Below, piece by piece: positions 1 to 9,774 of a DNA stretch of 64,000 nt. A program made the position numbers and the translations under genes. The notes beneath the pieces are model-generated. The model saw only the letters and a program-made list of their open reading frames with translations, was not told where the DNA came from and did no database searches. The stretch's first letter is position 1; each line of letters starts with the position of its first letter. This stretch comes from Citrobacter sp. Awk 4 (GTDB lineage Bacteria; Pseudomonadota; Gammaproteobacteria; Enterobacterales; Enterobacteriaceae). The stretch lies in the NCBI RefSeq assembly GCF_028069725.1, contig NZ_JANEWG010000005.1, forward strand, positions 62,001 through 126,000, given 5' to 3'.

Positions 1-744
1 CACAAACAGATAAAAATGCTCGGCGGTGTCGAGAAACGCATCGTGATACCCCAGCTGTGCTTCCAGCGCTGGTGCTTCCTCACGCGGATAGCCGGTCACG
101 ATTCTGTCCACCAATGTGGAGCAAAAGGTGTTTGCCGTCTCCAGCCAGTCGAGAAACGCCGGAGACAACTGCCACTCCTGCGCATAACGCTGAATTAACG
201 CTTTGAGCGCATCGCCGTTATAGTCGATCAGTTCGCAGGGAATGATCACCCAGCCTTTATCTGGCGCGCCGTTGAAGTGATTAAAACGCTCCAGTAACAG
301 ACGTGTCAGTTTCGCCGGGAAGCTCACAGGCGGAGCATCATCGATACTGTCACCTTCGTGGTAACTGATCCCTGCCTCAGTGGTGTTAGAAAACACAAAA
401 CGGATATCGGGGTTATGCGCCAGCGCCAGATACCCGGCAAAATCCTGATACGGGTTAATCTCGTTATTCACCGAACGGATCAGACGCGCGTCGCTGACGG
501 CCTCGCCCTGCTCGTTCAGGCCACGGATCACCGTGGTGTACAGGCCATCCTGAGTATTTAACGACGGCGGAAAATCAGTATTAATAGGACGAATCAGGGT
601 GATACCCGCCTGCAAATCCGTCGTCTCATTGAGGACATCCAGTTGCCAGTCCACAAACGCCCGCATAAAATTGCCTTCGCCAAACTGAATCACTTTCGTC
701 GGGTAATTCGGCCCCGGAAAATCCTGTCGATTCAATGTCTTCAT
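1..744 (-). CDS. uxaB: tagaturonate reductase (altronate oxidoreductase), UxaB type, 3' end outside window
   Basis: NADH-dependent interconversion of D-tagaturonate and D-altronate in the cytoplasm (mannitol dehydrogenase family). The visible 248 residues begin [15 protein letters not shown] and keep UxaB stretches such as [39 protein letters not shown] and [14 protein letters not shown]; the family is about 480 aa, so half is beyond the edge. The start at 744 is 13 bases after the lgoD stop with AGGGAT upstream, so the two are probably co-transcribed. LgoD makes D-tagaturonate from L-galactonate, exactly the substrate of this enzyme. In E. coli uxaB is not beside lgoD, so this may be a dedicated second copy; UxaB versus a close paralog cannot be settled from half a protein. 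Confidence 0.88.
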   Translation of the reverse strand, partial: MKTLNRQDFPGPNYPTKVIQFGEGNFMRAFVDWQLDVLNETTDLQAGITLIRPINTDFPPSLNTQDGLYTTVIRGLNEQGEAVSDARLIRSVNNEINPYQDFAGYLALAHNPDIRFVFSNTTEAGISYHEGDSIDDAPPVSFPAKLTRLLLERFNHFNGAPDKGWVIIPCELIDYNGDALKALIQRYAQEWQLSPAFLDWLETANTFCSTLVDRIVTGYPREEAPALEAQLGYHDAFLDTAEHFYLFV

Positions 745-757
745 TGTTCTATCCCTG

Positions 758-1780
758 TCAGAAAGTAATCACGCCTTTGATCAGCTCGTGGTTGTTAATC
801 ACATCACGTTCGTAGATCTCCGCCAGCGTGGTGAAGGGGTAGCGGTGCGTCAACATCATCTCTGCGGTCAGTTTACCTTCCGCCATCAGACGCCCTACTT
901 TGGCGAAATCCTCCGGCGTGGCGTTACGGCTGCCCATCATGGTGGTCTCTTTCTTGTGGAACTCAGGATCGGAAAACTGCAAGTCGCCCTTAAAGAGTCC
1001 AACGAAAACGATGCTGCCGCCATGACGAATCAGGTTAACGCTGTTGTTCATCGCATGCTGATTCCCCGTCGCATCAATGACTTTTAGCGCCAGGGAGCCG
1101 CCGAATTGCGCGCGTAACTGTGCGTCAAAATCATCGGCAGACGGATCAATGACCGGGAGTTTCAGGCGAGAAGTCACATGTTCCCGACGCGCGGGACTGG
1201 TATCGGCGACGACCACCTGCGCGCCGTCGGCGTTGGCGATGGCCGCCGCCCCTAGCCCAATCGGCCCTGCGCCCACCACCAGCACCTGCTCGCCTGGCGC
1301 AATCGCCGCCCGGCGCACCGCATGCGCGCTGATAGCATAAGGCTCAATCAGCGCCGCCGCCTGCGGATCAATACCGTCCGCCGTCAGCAGGTTAGTCGCA
1401 GGAACAGACAAATACTCGCTAAAGCCGCCATCCTGATGCACGCCAATTACCGAAATTTTCTCACAGCAGTTGGTACGCCCACTGCTGCATGCCGGACATT
1501 GCTGACACGCTATGTAAGGAATAACCGCAACCTGTTGACCCACTTTCAGGTGCGGAATATTTTTACCTAACCCGGCGATTTCGCCACATATTTCATGACC
1601 CAACACGCGAGGATAACTGAAAAAGGGTTGATTGCCTCCCCAGGCATGAATATCGGTACCGCAAATCCCTACGGATTTAATTTTTATTAATGCTTCCCCC
1701 TCACCAGGAATAGGAATTTGACGTTCTTCCCAAACTAATTTTTTCGGTTCCTGGCAAATCAGCGTGTTCATCGTTGACAT
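758..1780 (-). CDS. lgoD: L-galactonate 5-dehydrogenase
   Basis: Zinc-dependent medium-chain alcohol dehydrogenase that oxidises L-galactonate to D-tagaturonate. The 340-aa protein matches E. coli LgoD (YjjN) nearly throughout: [17 protein letters not shown] (catalytic zinc Cys), GHEICGE, the structural-zinc cysteine cluster [15 protein letters not shown], the Rossmann motif [13 protein letters not shown] and the end ELIKGVITF. The ATG at 1780 was chosen over the in-frame ATG at 1795 because GGAGAG lies 8 bases before it and it gives the E. coli N-terminus MSTMN. Divergent from lgoR and followed closely by uxaB, giving a two-step L-galactonate to D-altronate unit. Confidence 0.95.
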   Translation of the reverse strand: MSTMNTLICQEPKKLVWEERQIPIPGEGEALIKIKSVGICGTDIHAWGGNQPFFSYPRVLGHEICGEIAGLGKNIPHLKVGQQVAVIPYIACQQCPACSSGRTNCCEKISVIGVHQDGGFSEYLSVPATNLLTADGIDPQAAALIEPYAISAHAVRRAAIAPGEQVLVVGAGPIGLGAAAIANADGAQVVVADTSPARREHVTSRLKLPVIDPSADDFDAQLRAQFGGSLALKVIDATGNQHAMNNSVNLIRHGGSIVFVGLFKGDLQFSDPEFHKKETTMMGSRNATPEDFAKVGRLMAEGKLTAEMMLTHRYPFTTLAEIYERDVINNHELIKGVITF

Positions 1781-1870
1781 GATTCTGCTCTCCATTTTTT
1801 CGTTGCATCAGATATCGATGAAAATAAAAATATCGAAGAGACAGGAAACGTAATTTGTGAATGCCGACGC

Positions 1871-1898
1871 ATTAAAATGTTTTAAATCGGGTTTTAAT
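1871..1898. promoter_or_regulatory. candidate LgoR operator between lgoD and lgoR
   Basis: The 138-bp divergent intergenic region holds an AT-rich inverted repeat, ATTAAAA at 1871-1877 and TTTTAAT at 1892-1898, just before the lgoR ribosome site AAGGAGAG. GntR-family regulators of hexuronate genes bind palindromes of this size. The assignment to LgoR is an inference from position only. Confidence 0.35.
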
Positions 1899-1918
1899 AC
1901 GCCCAAAAGGAGAGACCG

Positions 1919-2839
1919 ATGAGCCGCTCACAAAATTTACGTCACAATGTCATTAACCAGATGATCGATGATATGGCTCGCGGCCATATCCCCTCCCCGC
2001 TCCCCTCGCAAAGCGCGCTGGCAGAAATGTACAACATCAGCCGTACCACGGTGCGCCATATGCTCAGCCATTTAAGCGAATGCGGCGTCCTGACGCCGGT
2101 TGGCAACGACTATGTGATCGCCCGCAAGCCTAATAATGATGACGGTTTCGCCTGTACCTCCGCCTCACTGGCTGAGCAAAACCGTATTTTCGAGCACGCC
2201 TTTTTCACCATGATAAACCAACGGCAGCTACGCGCCGGTGAGACCTTTTCCGAACTGCAACTGGCGCGCGCTGCCGGCGTCAGCCCGGTCGTTGTGCGAG
2301 AATATCTTTTAAAATTCGGGCGTTACAATCTAATCATCAGCGAACGACGTGGCCTGTGGCGTATGCAGCAGTTTGATCAACGCTATGCCGAACAGCTTTT
2401 TGAGCTACGAGAAATGCTGGAGACCCACGCCCTGCAACACTTTCTCAATCTCCCCGTCACGGATATCCGCTGGCAGAAAGCGCGGGATTTACTCGATCGT
2501 CACCGCGCATTACGCGACACCATCAGCGACAACTATCGCATGTTTTCCCTGCTGGACCGGGACTTTCACAACCTGATTCTCAGCGCCGCCGAAAATGTCT
2601 TTTTTGATCAATCGCTGGAGATTATCTCTGTTATTTTTCACTTTCATTATCAATGGGATGAGAGCGATCTCAAGCAAAGAAATATCGTTGCTGTCAATGA
2701 ACATATGACGATTCTCAGCGCCCTCATCTGTCGCAATGATCTCAGCGCCACAGCCGCATTACGCCAGCATCTGCAAACCGCCCGGCAGACCATGATCCAC
2801 TCCATCAACACGACAAGTCGCAAATCCACGAGGCTTTAA
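1919..2839 (+). CDS. lgoR: GntR-family (FCD) regulator of L-galactonate genes
   Basis: DNA-binding regulator of L-galactonate catabolism. It opens MSRSQNLRHNVINQMIDDMA and is close to E. coli LgoR (YjjM) over the full 306 aa. The N-terminal third carries a winged helix-turn-helix (SQSALAEMYNISRTTVRHML); a second HTH-like segment, FSELQLARAAGVSPVVVREY, precedes the all-helical FCD effector domain (ELREMLETHALQHF, LDRDFHNLIL, ADN-like histidines). AAGGAGAG sits 6 bases before the start. Divergent from lgoD and upstream of the TRAP genes, so it probably controls both directions. Confidence 0.93.
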   Translation: MSRSQNLRHNVINQMIDDMARGHIPSPLPSQSALAEMYNISRTTVRHMLSHLSECGVLTPVGNDYVIARKPNNDDGFACTSASLAEQNRIFEHAFFTMINQRQLRAGETFSELQLARAAGVSPVVVREYLLKFGRYNLIISERRGLWRMQQFDQRYAEQLFELREMLETHALQHFLNLPVTDIRWQKARDLLDRHRALRDTISDNYRMFSLLDRDFHNLILSAAENVFFDQSLEIISVIFHFHYQWDESDLKQRNIVAVNEHMTILSALICRNDLSATAALRQHLQTARQTMIHSINTTSRKSTRL

Positions 2840-3049
2840 ATACCGATTAAAAACAGCAAACCATTACCATAGCCACAATTTCTTAATAAAAATAACCATC
2901 CATTAATAAGACATTTTAGGCTCTGCTAAACATTTTAAGATAATCAACACGCATAATAATAAATAATTTAGAAACTCTGTAATACATCCCGGAAAAACCG
3001 GGCACCATAATAATATCCTCAGTACCCACTACAAAAATGGAGAGTAATA

Positions 3050-4054
3050 ATGAGTCTGATGTCTAAAAAAAGAAAAACGTTACTAGCATTCGCTGTTGGC
3101 TCTATACTCGCCACTTTCTCTTTTAGTAATTCTGCGATAGCCGCTGCCGAATATACGTTGAAAGTTGCCTACGAAAACAATCCAGGAGAACCTTTTGATA
3201 AGGCAATCCGTGAATGGGCACGCTTATTTAATGAACAAACCGGCGGTAAAGGTGAACTCGTTGCTTATCCCAGTTCACAATTAGGCTCGAAAAAGGATGT
3301 CATTGAACAAATGAAACTGGGTAGTCCGCTGATTACCCTCGCCGATGGCGCATTCTTCTCTGACTATGTGCCTGATTTCGGCATTATGTTTGGTCCTTAC
3401 GTCGGCACTAGCTATAAGGATATCTTCAAACTCAACCAGTCAGACTGGTACAAGGATCTGGAAACGAAACTGGATGCTAAAGGTCTGCACATCGTTTCTA
3501 AAGACTGGCTGTATGGTACGCGCCATATGCTGACCACCAAAATGGTCACTAAACCGGAAGATTTAAAAGGCCTCAAGATTCGCGTACCAAACAATCGCAT
3601 TCAAATTGAAGGCATGAAAGCGATGGGCGCAACCCCGACGCCGCTGCCACTCGCCGAAGTCTACACCTCGCTGAACCTGAAAGTGATTGATGGCGCAGAA
3701 AACCCGATCCCGGTGTTGTACGGACAAAAACACCATGAAGCGGCTAAATACTTGATCCTTACCGGCCACGTAGAGAACGTGACCAACCTGGTCATGGGAA
3801 GCGGCACCTACAAAAAACTCCCGCCAGAAATTCAGGCCGCCCTGGTGAACTCCGGCGATCAGGCAGGGAAATACTTGACTGAGCTCGTTCAAAAAGAAGA
3901 ACAAGAGCTGATTGAGAAGATGAAGAAAGAAGGCGTCACTGTCGTAGAAGTTGACCGCAATCTGTTCCGTGAAGCGTCAAAACCGTTCTACACAAAATTC
4001 CCGGAATGGACGCCAGGGCTGTATGAGAAAACACAGGAAATCATTGCACAGTAA
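3050..4054 (+). CDS. TRAP transporter periplasmic solute-binding protein (DctP family)
   Basis: Binds an organic acid in the periplasm and delivers it to the membrane pair encoded next. Residues 1-32 form a signal peptide ending near SAIAAAEY. The DctP fold is recognisable from KVAYENNPGEPFDKA, the DLKGLKIRVPNNR segment (its Arg normally clamps the substrate carboxylate), GATPTPLPLAEVYTSL and DGAENP. GGAGAG lies 7 bases before the ATG; a second ATG at 3059 is possible. From its position beside lgoR/lgoD and a uxaB-type gene, the substrate is inferred to be L-galactonate or a related hexonate, replacing the MFS carrier LgoT of E. coli. Confidence 0.85.
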   Translation: MSLMSKKRKTLLAFAVGSILATFSFSNSAIAAAEYTLKVAYENNPGEPFDKAIREWARLFNEQTGGKGELVAYPSSQLGSKKDVIEQMKLGSPLITLADGAFFSDYVPDFGIMFGPYVGTSYKDIFKLNQSDWYKDLETKLDAKGLHIVSKDWLYGTRHMLTTKMVTKPEDLKGLKIRVPNNRIQIEGMKAMGATPTPLPLAEVYTSLNLKVIDGAENPIPVLYGQKHHEAAKYLILTGHVENVTNLVMGSGTYKKLPPEIQAALVNSGDQAGKYLTELVQKEEQELIEKMKKEGVTVVEVDRNLFREASKPFYTKFPEWTPGLYEKTQEIIAQ

Positions 4055-4063
4055 CGGAGTCAT

Positions 4064-4089
4064 CGCGCAGCACACTGGCTGCGCGTTTT
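4064..4089 (+). terminator. hairpin between TRAP binding-protein and membrane genes
   Basis: Perfect 8-bp stem CGCGCAGC (4064-4071) / GCTGCGCG (4078-4085), 6-base loop, followed by TTTT. Lying 10 bases after the binding-protein stop and 38 before the next start, it looks like a partial terminator or 3' stabiliser that would let the binding protein outnumber its membrane partners. Confidence 0.6.
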
Positions 4090-4126
4090 CCTCCCCCTAA
4101 AAAAGTATCGCCGTATAGGTATAACT

Positions 4127-4606
4127 ATGTTTCGGTTTCTCAATAAATTCAGCGATATTCTGGCCTGCCTGATGGCAGGTGGGATTGTGCTCATTACGGT
4201 AGTGGCCGTTTTGATGCGCTGGCTGCTTAACGCCCCACTGATCTGGGGTGAGGAAGCGCTGATTATCTGTTACATCTGGTTGATTATGATTGGTGCGGCC
4301 TCAGCAATGGGCCATCGCATGCACGTCAGTATTGATGCCTTCACCTCCATGCTGCCGGAAAGCGGGCGTTTAGTTTGCGCCATCATCACCCACCTGATTG
4401 CCATTGTCTCACTGTCTACATTTGGCTATCTCGGCTATGAACTGTCACTTATCGCCGTCGATAAAATCACCCCTATTCTTGGGGTCTCCTATCTGTACAT
4501 CGATTTTGCTGTGCCGACAGGCGCTGGGATCATGGTGATGTTCTGCCTGCAGCACCTTTGGCAAGATATTCAAAAACTGAAACGCAGGGAGGTCGTATGT
4601 CAGTAG
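4127..4606 (+). CDS. TRAP transporter small membrane subunit (DctQ family)
   Basis: Four-helix inner-membrane subunit that pairs with the large DctM subunit. The 159-aa protein has the usual length and layout: hydrophobic segments at about 10-30, 45-65, 85-110 and 125-145, and the conserved loop between helices one and two, RWLLNAPLIWGEEALIICYIWLIM-like (quoted in part: APLIWGEEALI). Its last 10 bases overlap the next gene, indicating translational coupling. Confidence 0.85.
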   Translation: MFRFLNKFSDILACLMAGGIVLITVVAVLMRWLLNAPLIWGEEALIICYIWLIMIGAASAMGHRMHVSIDAFTSMLPESGRLVCAIITHLIAIVSLSTFGYLGYELSLIAVDKITPILGVSYLYIDFAVPTGAGIMVMFCLQHLWQDIQKLKRREVVCQ

Positions 4607-5874
4607 CGATCGCGTGTATTGTCTTATTGTTTCTGTTTATTCTGAATACGCCGATTTTCATCAGCGTACTGGTCGCAATACTGATTTACTTTTATATGAC
4701 AGGCGACATTTCACCGCTGATTGCAGTTCAACGTATCATCGGCGCTGGAGAAAACGTCACATTACTGGCGATCCCGTTCTTTATTTTGCTCGGTAACTTG
4801 TTGAACTATACCGGTATTACGCACCGCATGTTGCGATTCACCGGTGTACTCTCCGGTCACTATCCGGGCGGACTGGCCCAGTCCAACGTCCTGCTCAGTA
4901 CCATGATGGGAGGGTTGTCGGCATCTAACCTCGCTGACTGCGCAATGTTGTCAAAAATGCTGGTGCCTGAGATGACCAAACTCGGCTACAGCAAAAGTTT
5001 CTCTACCGCCGTCACCGCTGCCGGATCGCTTATCACGCCGATCATCCCGCCGGGAATCGCGCTGATCATTTACGGTTTTGTTGCCGATGTCTCCATCGGA
5101 AAGATGTTTATGGCCGCGATCATTCCGGGACTCTTGTGCTGCGTCGCACTGATGTTCACGATCTATTTGATCTCGAAAAAACGCGGTTATCTCCCTGCCA
5201 GAGCCCACGGCCCAACTTGCCGCGAACTTTGGGAAGCGGGTAAAGGCGCCACGTCAGCATTAATTTTGATTCTGGTGATTATCGGCGGGATCCGCTTTGG
5301 GATCTTCACCCCGACGGAAGCAGGCGCAATTGCCGTCGTGTTTGTGATCATTATCGGCGCGTTCTTCTATCGTGAAATGACGGTGAAAGATATCGCGGCA
5401 TCGTTACTGGAAACTGCACGCTCAACAGCCAGCGTCATGCTCATCATCATGACCTGCTCAGCGCTGGCATGGGTATTAACCAACGAGCAGATTGCGCAGG
5501 ATCTGGCCGTGGTGATGACTGGATTCTCTGATAATCCTTACATGTTCCTGCTTATCGTGAACCTGGTCTTGCTGTTTCTCGGGATGTTTATTGAAGGAAA
5601 TGCCGCCATCATCGTACTGGTTCCGTTATTAATGCCAACGGTACGCATGCTGGGCATCGATCCGATTCACTTCGGCGTGATGATGATCCTCAACCTGGCC
5701 ATCGGTTGCCTGACGCCGCCAATGGGAACGGTCATGTTCGTCGCGACCTCTATCACGGGAACAAAAATTGCTGATTTTCTCCGTGAAGTGTTACCGCTGT
5801 TAGCCGCACTGATCTTCGTGCTGCTGATGGTGACGTTTATTCCAGCTCTGACAACCTTCCTGCCCGCACTGTAA
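4597..5874 (+). CDS. TRAP transporter large membrane subunit (DctM family)
   Basis: Sodium-driven transport channel of the TRAP system, 425 aa with about 12 membrane segments. Family marks include the N-terminal MSVAIACIVLLFLFILNTPI, AIPFFILLGNLLN, MMGGLSASNLADCAML, ITPIIPPGIALIIYG, GIFTPTEAGAIAVVFV and LAIGCLTPPMGTVMF. The ATG at 4597 follows CAGGGAGGTCGT and overlaps the DctQ stop; a longer reading from 4558 would sit inside dctQ and adds no homology. A hairpin lies just after the stop. Confidence 0.88.
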   Translation: MSVAIACIVLLFLFILNTPIFISVLVAILIYFYMTGDISPLIAVQRIIGAGENVTLLAIPFFILLGNLLNYTGITHRMLRFTGVLSGHYPGGLAQSNVLLSTMMGGLSASNLADCAMLSKMLVPEMTKLGYSKSFSTAVTAAGSLITPIIPPGIALIIYGFVADVSIGKMFMAAIIPGLLCCVALMFTIYLISKKRGYLPARAHGPTCRELWEAGKGATSALILILVIIGGIRFGIFTPTEAGAIAVVFVIIIGAFFYREMTVKDIAASLLETARSTASVMLIIMTCSALAWVLTNEQIAQDLAVVMTGFSDNPYMFLLIVNLVLLFLGMFIEGNAAIIVLVPLLMPTVRMLGIDPIHFGVMMILNLAIGCLTPPMGTVMFVATSITGTKIADFLREVLPLLAALIFVLLMVTFIPALTTFLPAL

Positions 5875-5904
5875 AAAAAGGCCGCGCCCTGTTCGCCAGG
5901 GCGC
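5873..5904 (-). terminator. rho-independent terminator of pgaABCD
   Basis: Read on the minus strand: 8-bp stem GCGCCCTG / CAGGGCGC (5884-5891 with 5897-5904), loop of 5, then GGCC and seven T. It lies 110 bases past the pgaD stop and touches the convergent TRAP operon end, which may use the same hairpin. Confidence 0.7.
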
Positions 5905-6014
5905 AACCAATCCCCCGAATGAAATAACCTCACCGGTACCCGTGTGTTCAGAACAAGAGCAGGAAGTAATGATGATGTAATCGGTCCATTGATTATAAAA
6001 TCCTGTGCCTGCAC

Positions 6015-6428
6015 TTATAGCGCGTTCGAACGGGTTTCTGATGTCACTTTTTGTATTGCCCCATGAGTGTTGACATACACATGTAACTTTTGGCTATCCT
6101 GCATCTGCTGATAAAGGTCTTCAGAGATATCCAGACTTTTGGCAAATTGTTGACGGGTAAATCGGATAGCTTTCGTTTTCTGGTGTTTCTGAAAACGAAT
6201 TTTGTTGTAGATCGCCCATATAATTAACGCAATGGAATTGGCAACCGCCAGTAAAAAATAGAATTGCAGCCTGTCTTTTGCTTCATTTTCCCATAAATAA
6301 CCGTTCATCAAACCGATGATAAAATTCACGATAAAAAAAACAAACACAGCCCATAGTAGAAAAGTCGCTAAATAGTCAATGGCTTGCCGTACAGTGCTTT
6401 GTTGGGTATTTATAATTAACGAATTCAT
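6015..6428 (-). CDS. pgaD: PgaD, accessory subunit of poly-GlcNAc synthase
   Basis: Small inner-membrane protein that works with PgaC to polymerise and export poly-beta-1,6-N-acetylglucosamine; in E. coli the pair is stabilised by cyclic-di-GMP. It is 137 aa, the E. coli length, with two membrane segments near residues 22-42 and 60-80 and a basic cytoplasmic tail. Start is one base after the pgaC stop region. Last gene of the four-gene operon, upstream of a clear terminator. Confidence 0.88.
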   Translation of the reverse strand: MNSLIINTQQSTVRQAIDYLATFLLWAVFVFFIVNFIIGLMNGYLWENEAKDRLQFYFLLAVANSIALIIWAIYNKIRFQKHQKTKAIRFTRQQFAKSLDISEDLYQQMQDSQKLHVYVNTHGAIQKVTSETRSNAL

Positions 6429-6429
6429 A

Positions 6430-7755
6430 TTAGCCTCTCATAATACCGCGATCGGGACTTATCCAGCGCGCTCGACTGGTTTTTCTGACCAGCATAACCC
6501 GGGTAAATGAAACCAGCGTGGTCGCCAAACTCAGAATCCAGAAAATAACAGGGAACCAGATAATCCAGAATAGCGATGATGCCAGATTATGCTCATAGCG
6601 ATTCTCAATAACCAGGCTGACAATAAACTGGATCAGGCAAAGGGAGCACAGCAATATACCCGCGGTATGTGTCGCGGCGATATGTGTCAGTTCGACATTC
6701 ACGGGCGCACCCAACTGCTGAATAGTGAAAATAATAAAACCGATAAGACAAGTAAAAGCCCATATAGTGGTCAGACAATATTCGAAAAAAAGCGGCCACA
6801 TACGATGGTTTTTCCAGTGCCACAGTTTGGTCAAATTTTTCAGGAACACTTCCGCACCGCCCTGAGCCCAGCGCAGTCGCTGCTTCCAGAGGCCTTTTAA
6901 TGTTTCCGGCATGAGTATCCAGCACAGCGCCCGCGGCTCGTAAAAAATAGTCCACTGCTTCAGTTGCAGCTTCCAGCTAATATCAATATCTTCCGTGATC
7001 ATGTCATCACTCCAGTAACCCACATCAGCCAGCGCACTGCGACGGAAGGCGGCGATAACACCGGATACAGTAAAAACATTACCGTAAACACGCTGGGTCC
7101 GCTTAATCAAACCGATAATGGAAGAATACTCACCGACCTGTACTTTGCCCACCAGAGTAGAGCGTGTGCGGATACGTGGATTACCGGTCACCGCACCAAC
7201 GCGAGGGTTAAACAACATTGGCTCGACAATATAGGCTGCCGCATCGCGATCCAACAGAGCATCTCCATCAATGCACACTAAATATTCACTTCTCGCTGCG
7301 GCGGCCCCCGTTTTAAGCGCAATGGCTTTGCCCTGATTTTGTGCAAGGTGAATCACTCGCAGTCGGGAGTATTGCGTGGCCAACTGATCTAATATAGCCC
7401 CGGTTTGATCCGATGAACCATCGTTAACAGCAATGACTTCAATATTTTCGTAGCGCTGAGCTAACGCAGCATTAATCGTTTCCTCAACATTTTTCTCCTC
7501 GTTAAAACAAGGGATGATAATGGAGATTGGCGGATTGTCTTTAAGTTGCGGTGCGGGAGCATTTTCTCCCCATTCCCAATGTCGTTCACGGTATCCCCAG
7601 AAATAGACGCCGCCAACTATCCACATAATGGACATAAAAAATGGCCAGAAGAAGACGAATCTCATCATTAATTCGCCGGAGTGAAACAGCGCGATACTTA
7701 AAGGAATAAATAACACCAGACACAATATAAAAAAAGATACGATGCGATTAGTCAT
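6430..7755 (-). CDS. pgaC: poly-beta-1,6-N-acetyl-D-glucosamine synthase
   Basis: Processive family-2 glycosyltransferase of the inner membrane that uses UDP-GlcNAc. The 441-aa protein has two N-terminal membrane segments, the GT2 domain with [27 protein letters not shown], the metal-binding CIDGDALLD, the base motif [10 protein letters not shown] and the acceptor motif QRLRWAQGG, then three C-terminal membrane segments. It overlaps the end of pgaB by 8 bases. Confidence 0.95.
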   Translation of the reverse strand: MTNRIVSFFILCLVLFIPLSIALFHSGELMMRFVFFWPFFMSIMWIVGGVYFWGYRERHWEWGENAPAPQLKDNPPISIIIPCFNEEKNVEETINAALAQRYENIEVIAVNDGSSDQTGAILDQLATQYSRLRVIHLAQNQGKAIALKTGAAAARSEYLVCIDGDALLDRDAAAYIVEPMLFNPRVGAVTGNPRIRTRSTLVGKVQVGEYSSIIGLIKRTQRVYGNVFTVSGVIAAFRRSALADVGYWSDDMITEDIDISWKLQLKQWTIFYEPRALCWILMPETLKGLWKQRLRWAQGGAEVFLKNLTKLWHWKNHRMWPLFFEYCLTTIWAFTCLIGFIIFTIQQLGAPVNVELTHIAATHTAGILLCSLCLIQFIVSLVIENRYEHNLASSLFWIIWFPVIFWILSLATTLVSFTRVMLVRKTSRARWISPDRGIMRG

Positions 7756-9766
7756 TTTTCGGGTACCAGGCAGTGGAAAACTCAGGGCGAATAACGTCTA
7801 TTGCAGGGACGTTGAGAAGAAAATCATCGGGATAATAGCCATAGTTTTTAATTCCATTCAGTTGTAAAAGACTCATCCAGTGAGCAAGTTGCTGAGAACG
7901 AATAGCCTCGTGCTGGCCATTACTTTTCCAGTTTTGTGCCTGTAATTCTAAAATTGATTTATCCTTTGCCTGGGGGATCGCTTTTATATGATCCACCAGT
8001 TGCATTAGCCATTTATCGGCGACCTTCTCATCAATGCCTTCCATATAGGGCATCGCCATAATCGCCGTCCAGTCGTAACTCTGTAAGAAATCGGCATAAT
8101 TTTGTGCAAACCACGCTTCACTATCCGGTTGTATCACAGGGAGTGCAAAAATGTTGCGTGCAGTCTTAATCTGCGGACCGCGTATTGCTTTGACTTTCGC
8201 GCTAAGTTCTAAGGTGAAGTTTGTCAGCGCCTGGCTTTTAAAACGCGTCCACTGTTTAAATTGCTCAGGGTTTTGGCGGATAGCATCCAGGTTACCTGCA
8301 AATCCCGCTTTCTGATATGCCGCAATCGCGGGCGCACTGGCGTCTTCAAAGTCGGACATCAGCGCATCATCATGAAAAAGGATGCCATCAAAAGAAGCGT
8401 GTCCGGCTAAATCTTCATACAGTATACCGACTTGCTCCCTGACTTTGGCATCGAAAGGAGAGAGACGGCGATATTGCGTCGGGTGTATCTGTGCTGTCTG
8501 GTTCTTTGGCGCCGTATACTCGACTCGCGCTAATGTGGGATCTAAATCCCAACTTAATACTGGCATCCAGGCATACACCATGACTCCCGCTCGGGTCCGT
8601 AATTGCCAGGCGACGCGGTTAAACAGATCCGCTTTCATCGGTAGCAGACGATTCGGGAACCATACTTCTTTGACCAGACCGTCGCCAGCAGGATCGGCAA
8701 ATGCCTGCAAATAGACGGTGGAAATTCGCATATCTTTGACCCGCTGAATTAACAGATCAAGATTGCGCTCCATCTGCTGACGGTCATTATCAAACACGTA
8801 ATCAAGATCGATATGCATAACCCGCTCAGGTGATTTTTCCTGAACGCTGATAATGGCCTGGGCAAACTCTTTTAATGAAGGGTTATTGGCAATTAATACC
8901 CGTGGAATGGAATCCAGTTGCTGTGTGGAGGCCAGTCCTGACTCAAGGGTAAAAAACATGTCATAACCCAGTTTTTTTAATTCCTCAATGGAAATGCCGC
9001 TGGCTTCACCATAAGGCCAGACAAATACCCGCGGTGTTATCCCCGTATGTTTACGCAGTTGCTCCGTCATTTTTACCGCATCCTGACGAATTCTTTCGCG
9101 GTATTCCGCTTCTGTTTCGTAACGCCCACTGTGGGTTAAATATGTGCGATTAACAAAAGCGGGTAATAAGCTACCGGCAGAATTAGCCTGAATACCATAG
9201 TGAGAATTCCAGGTATGAGAAGCGATCTCAACCAGCGGTGAGCGTGATAATTCGCGAACCTGTTGCCAGGTAGCAAAATAGTCACGATCCACTTTTTCAT
9301 CACCAAAGAGTACCTTCTGATCGAGGGGGGTATCTACCCAACTGCCCACCGGCGCCCACAATGCAGGCCACTGAAAAGCCTGCAACAAGGGGAATACGCG
9401 GGTGTAAAAACTCCGGTAGCCGTCATCAAAGGAGAGCAGCACCGCTTTTTCCGGCAGGGGAGTACCACCACGGTGCGCTTCACGAATTTGTGCAATGCTG
9501 ACGGGCTGGTAGCCATTTTCACGCAACCAGGCAAACTGCTCGCGCAGGGCCGACGTGCGCACCGACATAAAACGCTGGTCGGCCGCTTCGTCTTCGACGT
9601 TATGCCATGAAATAGCCACAAAACGATTATGCGGCCACGGACGTTCGGCCTGTAATGTTTCTCGATTCTGCGGCGGCGTAAATTTGTGTTTTGGCTGATG
9701 TAAACATGCGGACAGCATAATGATGCTAATCAGCATAAATAGATATTTTAATCCTTTACGTAACAT
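7748..9766 (-). CDS. pgaB: poly-GlcNAc N-deacetylase lipoprotein
   Basis: Periplasmic outer-membrane lipoprotein that partially deacetylates poly-GlcNAc so it can leave through PgaA. Signal peptide with lipobox LSAC (Cys21). The N-terminal NodB-type deacetylase domain has FDDGY with Asp114/Asp115 and the metal histidines 184 and 189 (SHTWNSH). The C-terminal half is the glycoside-hydrolase-like domain ([25 protein letters not shown]). 672 aa, matching E. coli PgaB. The pgaA stop lies 8 bases upstream. Confidence 0.95.
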   Translation of the reverse strand: MLRKGLKYLFMLISIIMLSACLHQPKHKFTPPQNRETLQAERPWPHNRFVAISWHNVEDEAADQRFMSVRTSALREQFAWLRENGYQPVSIAQIREAHRGGTPLPEKAVLLSFDDGYRSFYTRVFPLLQAFQWPALWAPVGSWVDTPLDQKVLFGDEKVDRDYFATWQQVRELSRSPLVEIASHTWNSHYGIQANSAGSLLPAFVNRTYLTHSGRYETEAEYRERIRQDAVKMTEQLRKHTGITPRVFVWPYGEASGISIEELKKLGYDMFFTLESGLASTQQLDSIPRVLIANNPSLKEFAQAIISVQEKSPERVMHIDLDYVFDNDRQQMERNLDLLIQRVKDMRISTVYLQAFADPAGDGLVKEVWFPNRLLPMKADLFNRVAWQLRTRAGVMVYAWMPVLSWDLDPTLARVEYTAPKNQTAQIHPTQYRRLSPFDAKVREQVGILYEDLAGHASFDGILFHDDALMSDFEDASAPAIAAYQKAGFAGNLDAIRQNPEQFKQWTRFKSQALTNFTLELSAKVKAIRGPQIKTARNIFALPVIQPDSEAWFAQNYADFLQSYDWTAIMAMPYMEGIDEKVADKWLMQLVDHIKAIPQAKDKSILELQAQNWKSNGQHEAIRSQQLAHWMSLLQLNGIKNYGYYPDDFLLNVPAIDVIRPEFSTAWYPKND

Positions 9767-9774
9767 AATATTCC

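Noticed and set aside
2989-3003. CCCGG-AAAAA-CCGGG hairpin after lgoR considered as a terminator
   Set aside because: Only 5 bp and followed by CACCATAAT, no T-run; lies close to the TRAP promoter region and may be chance.
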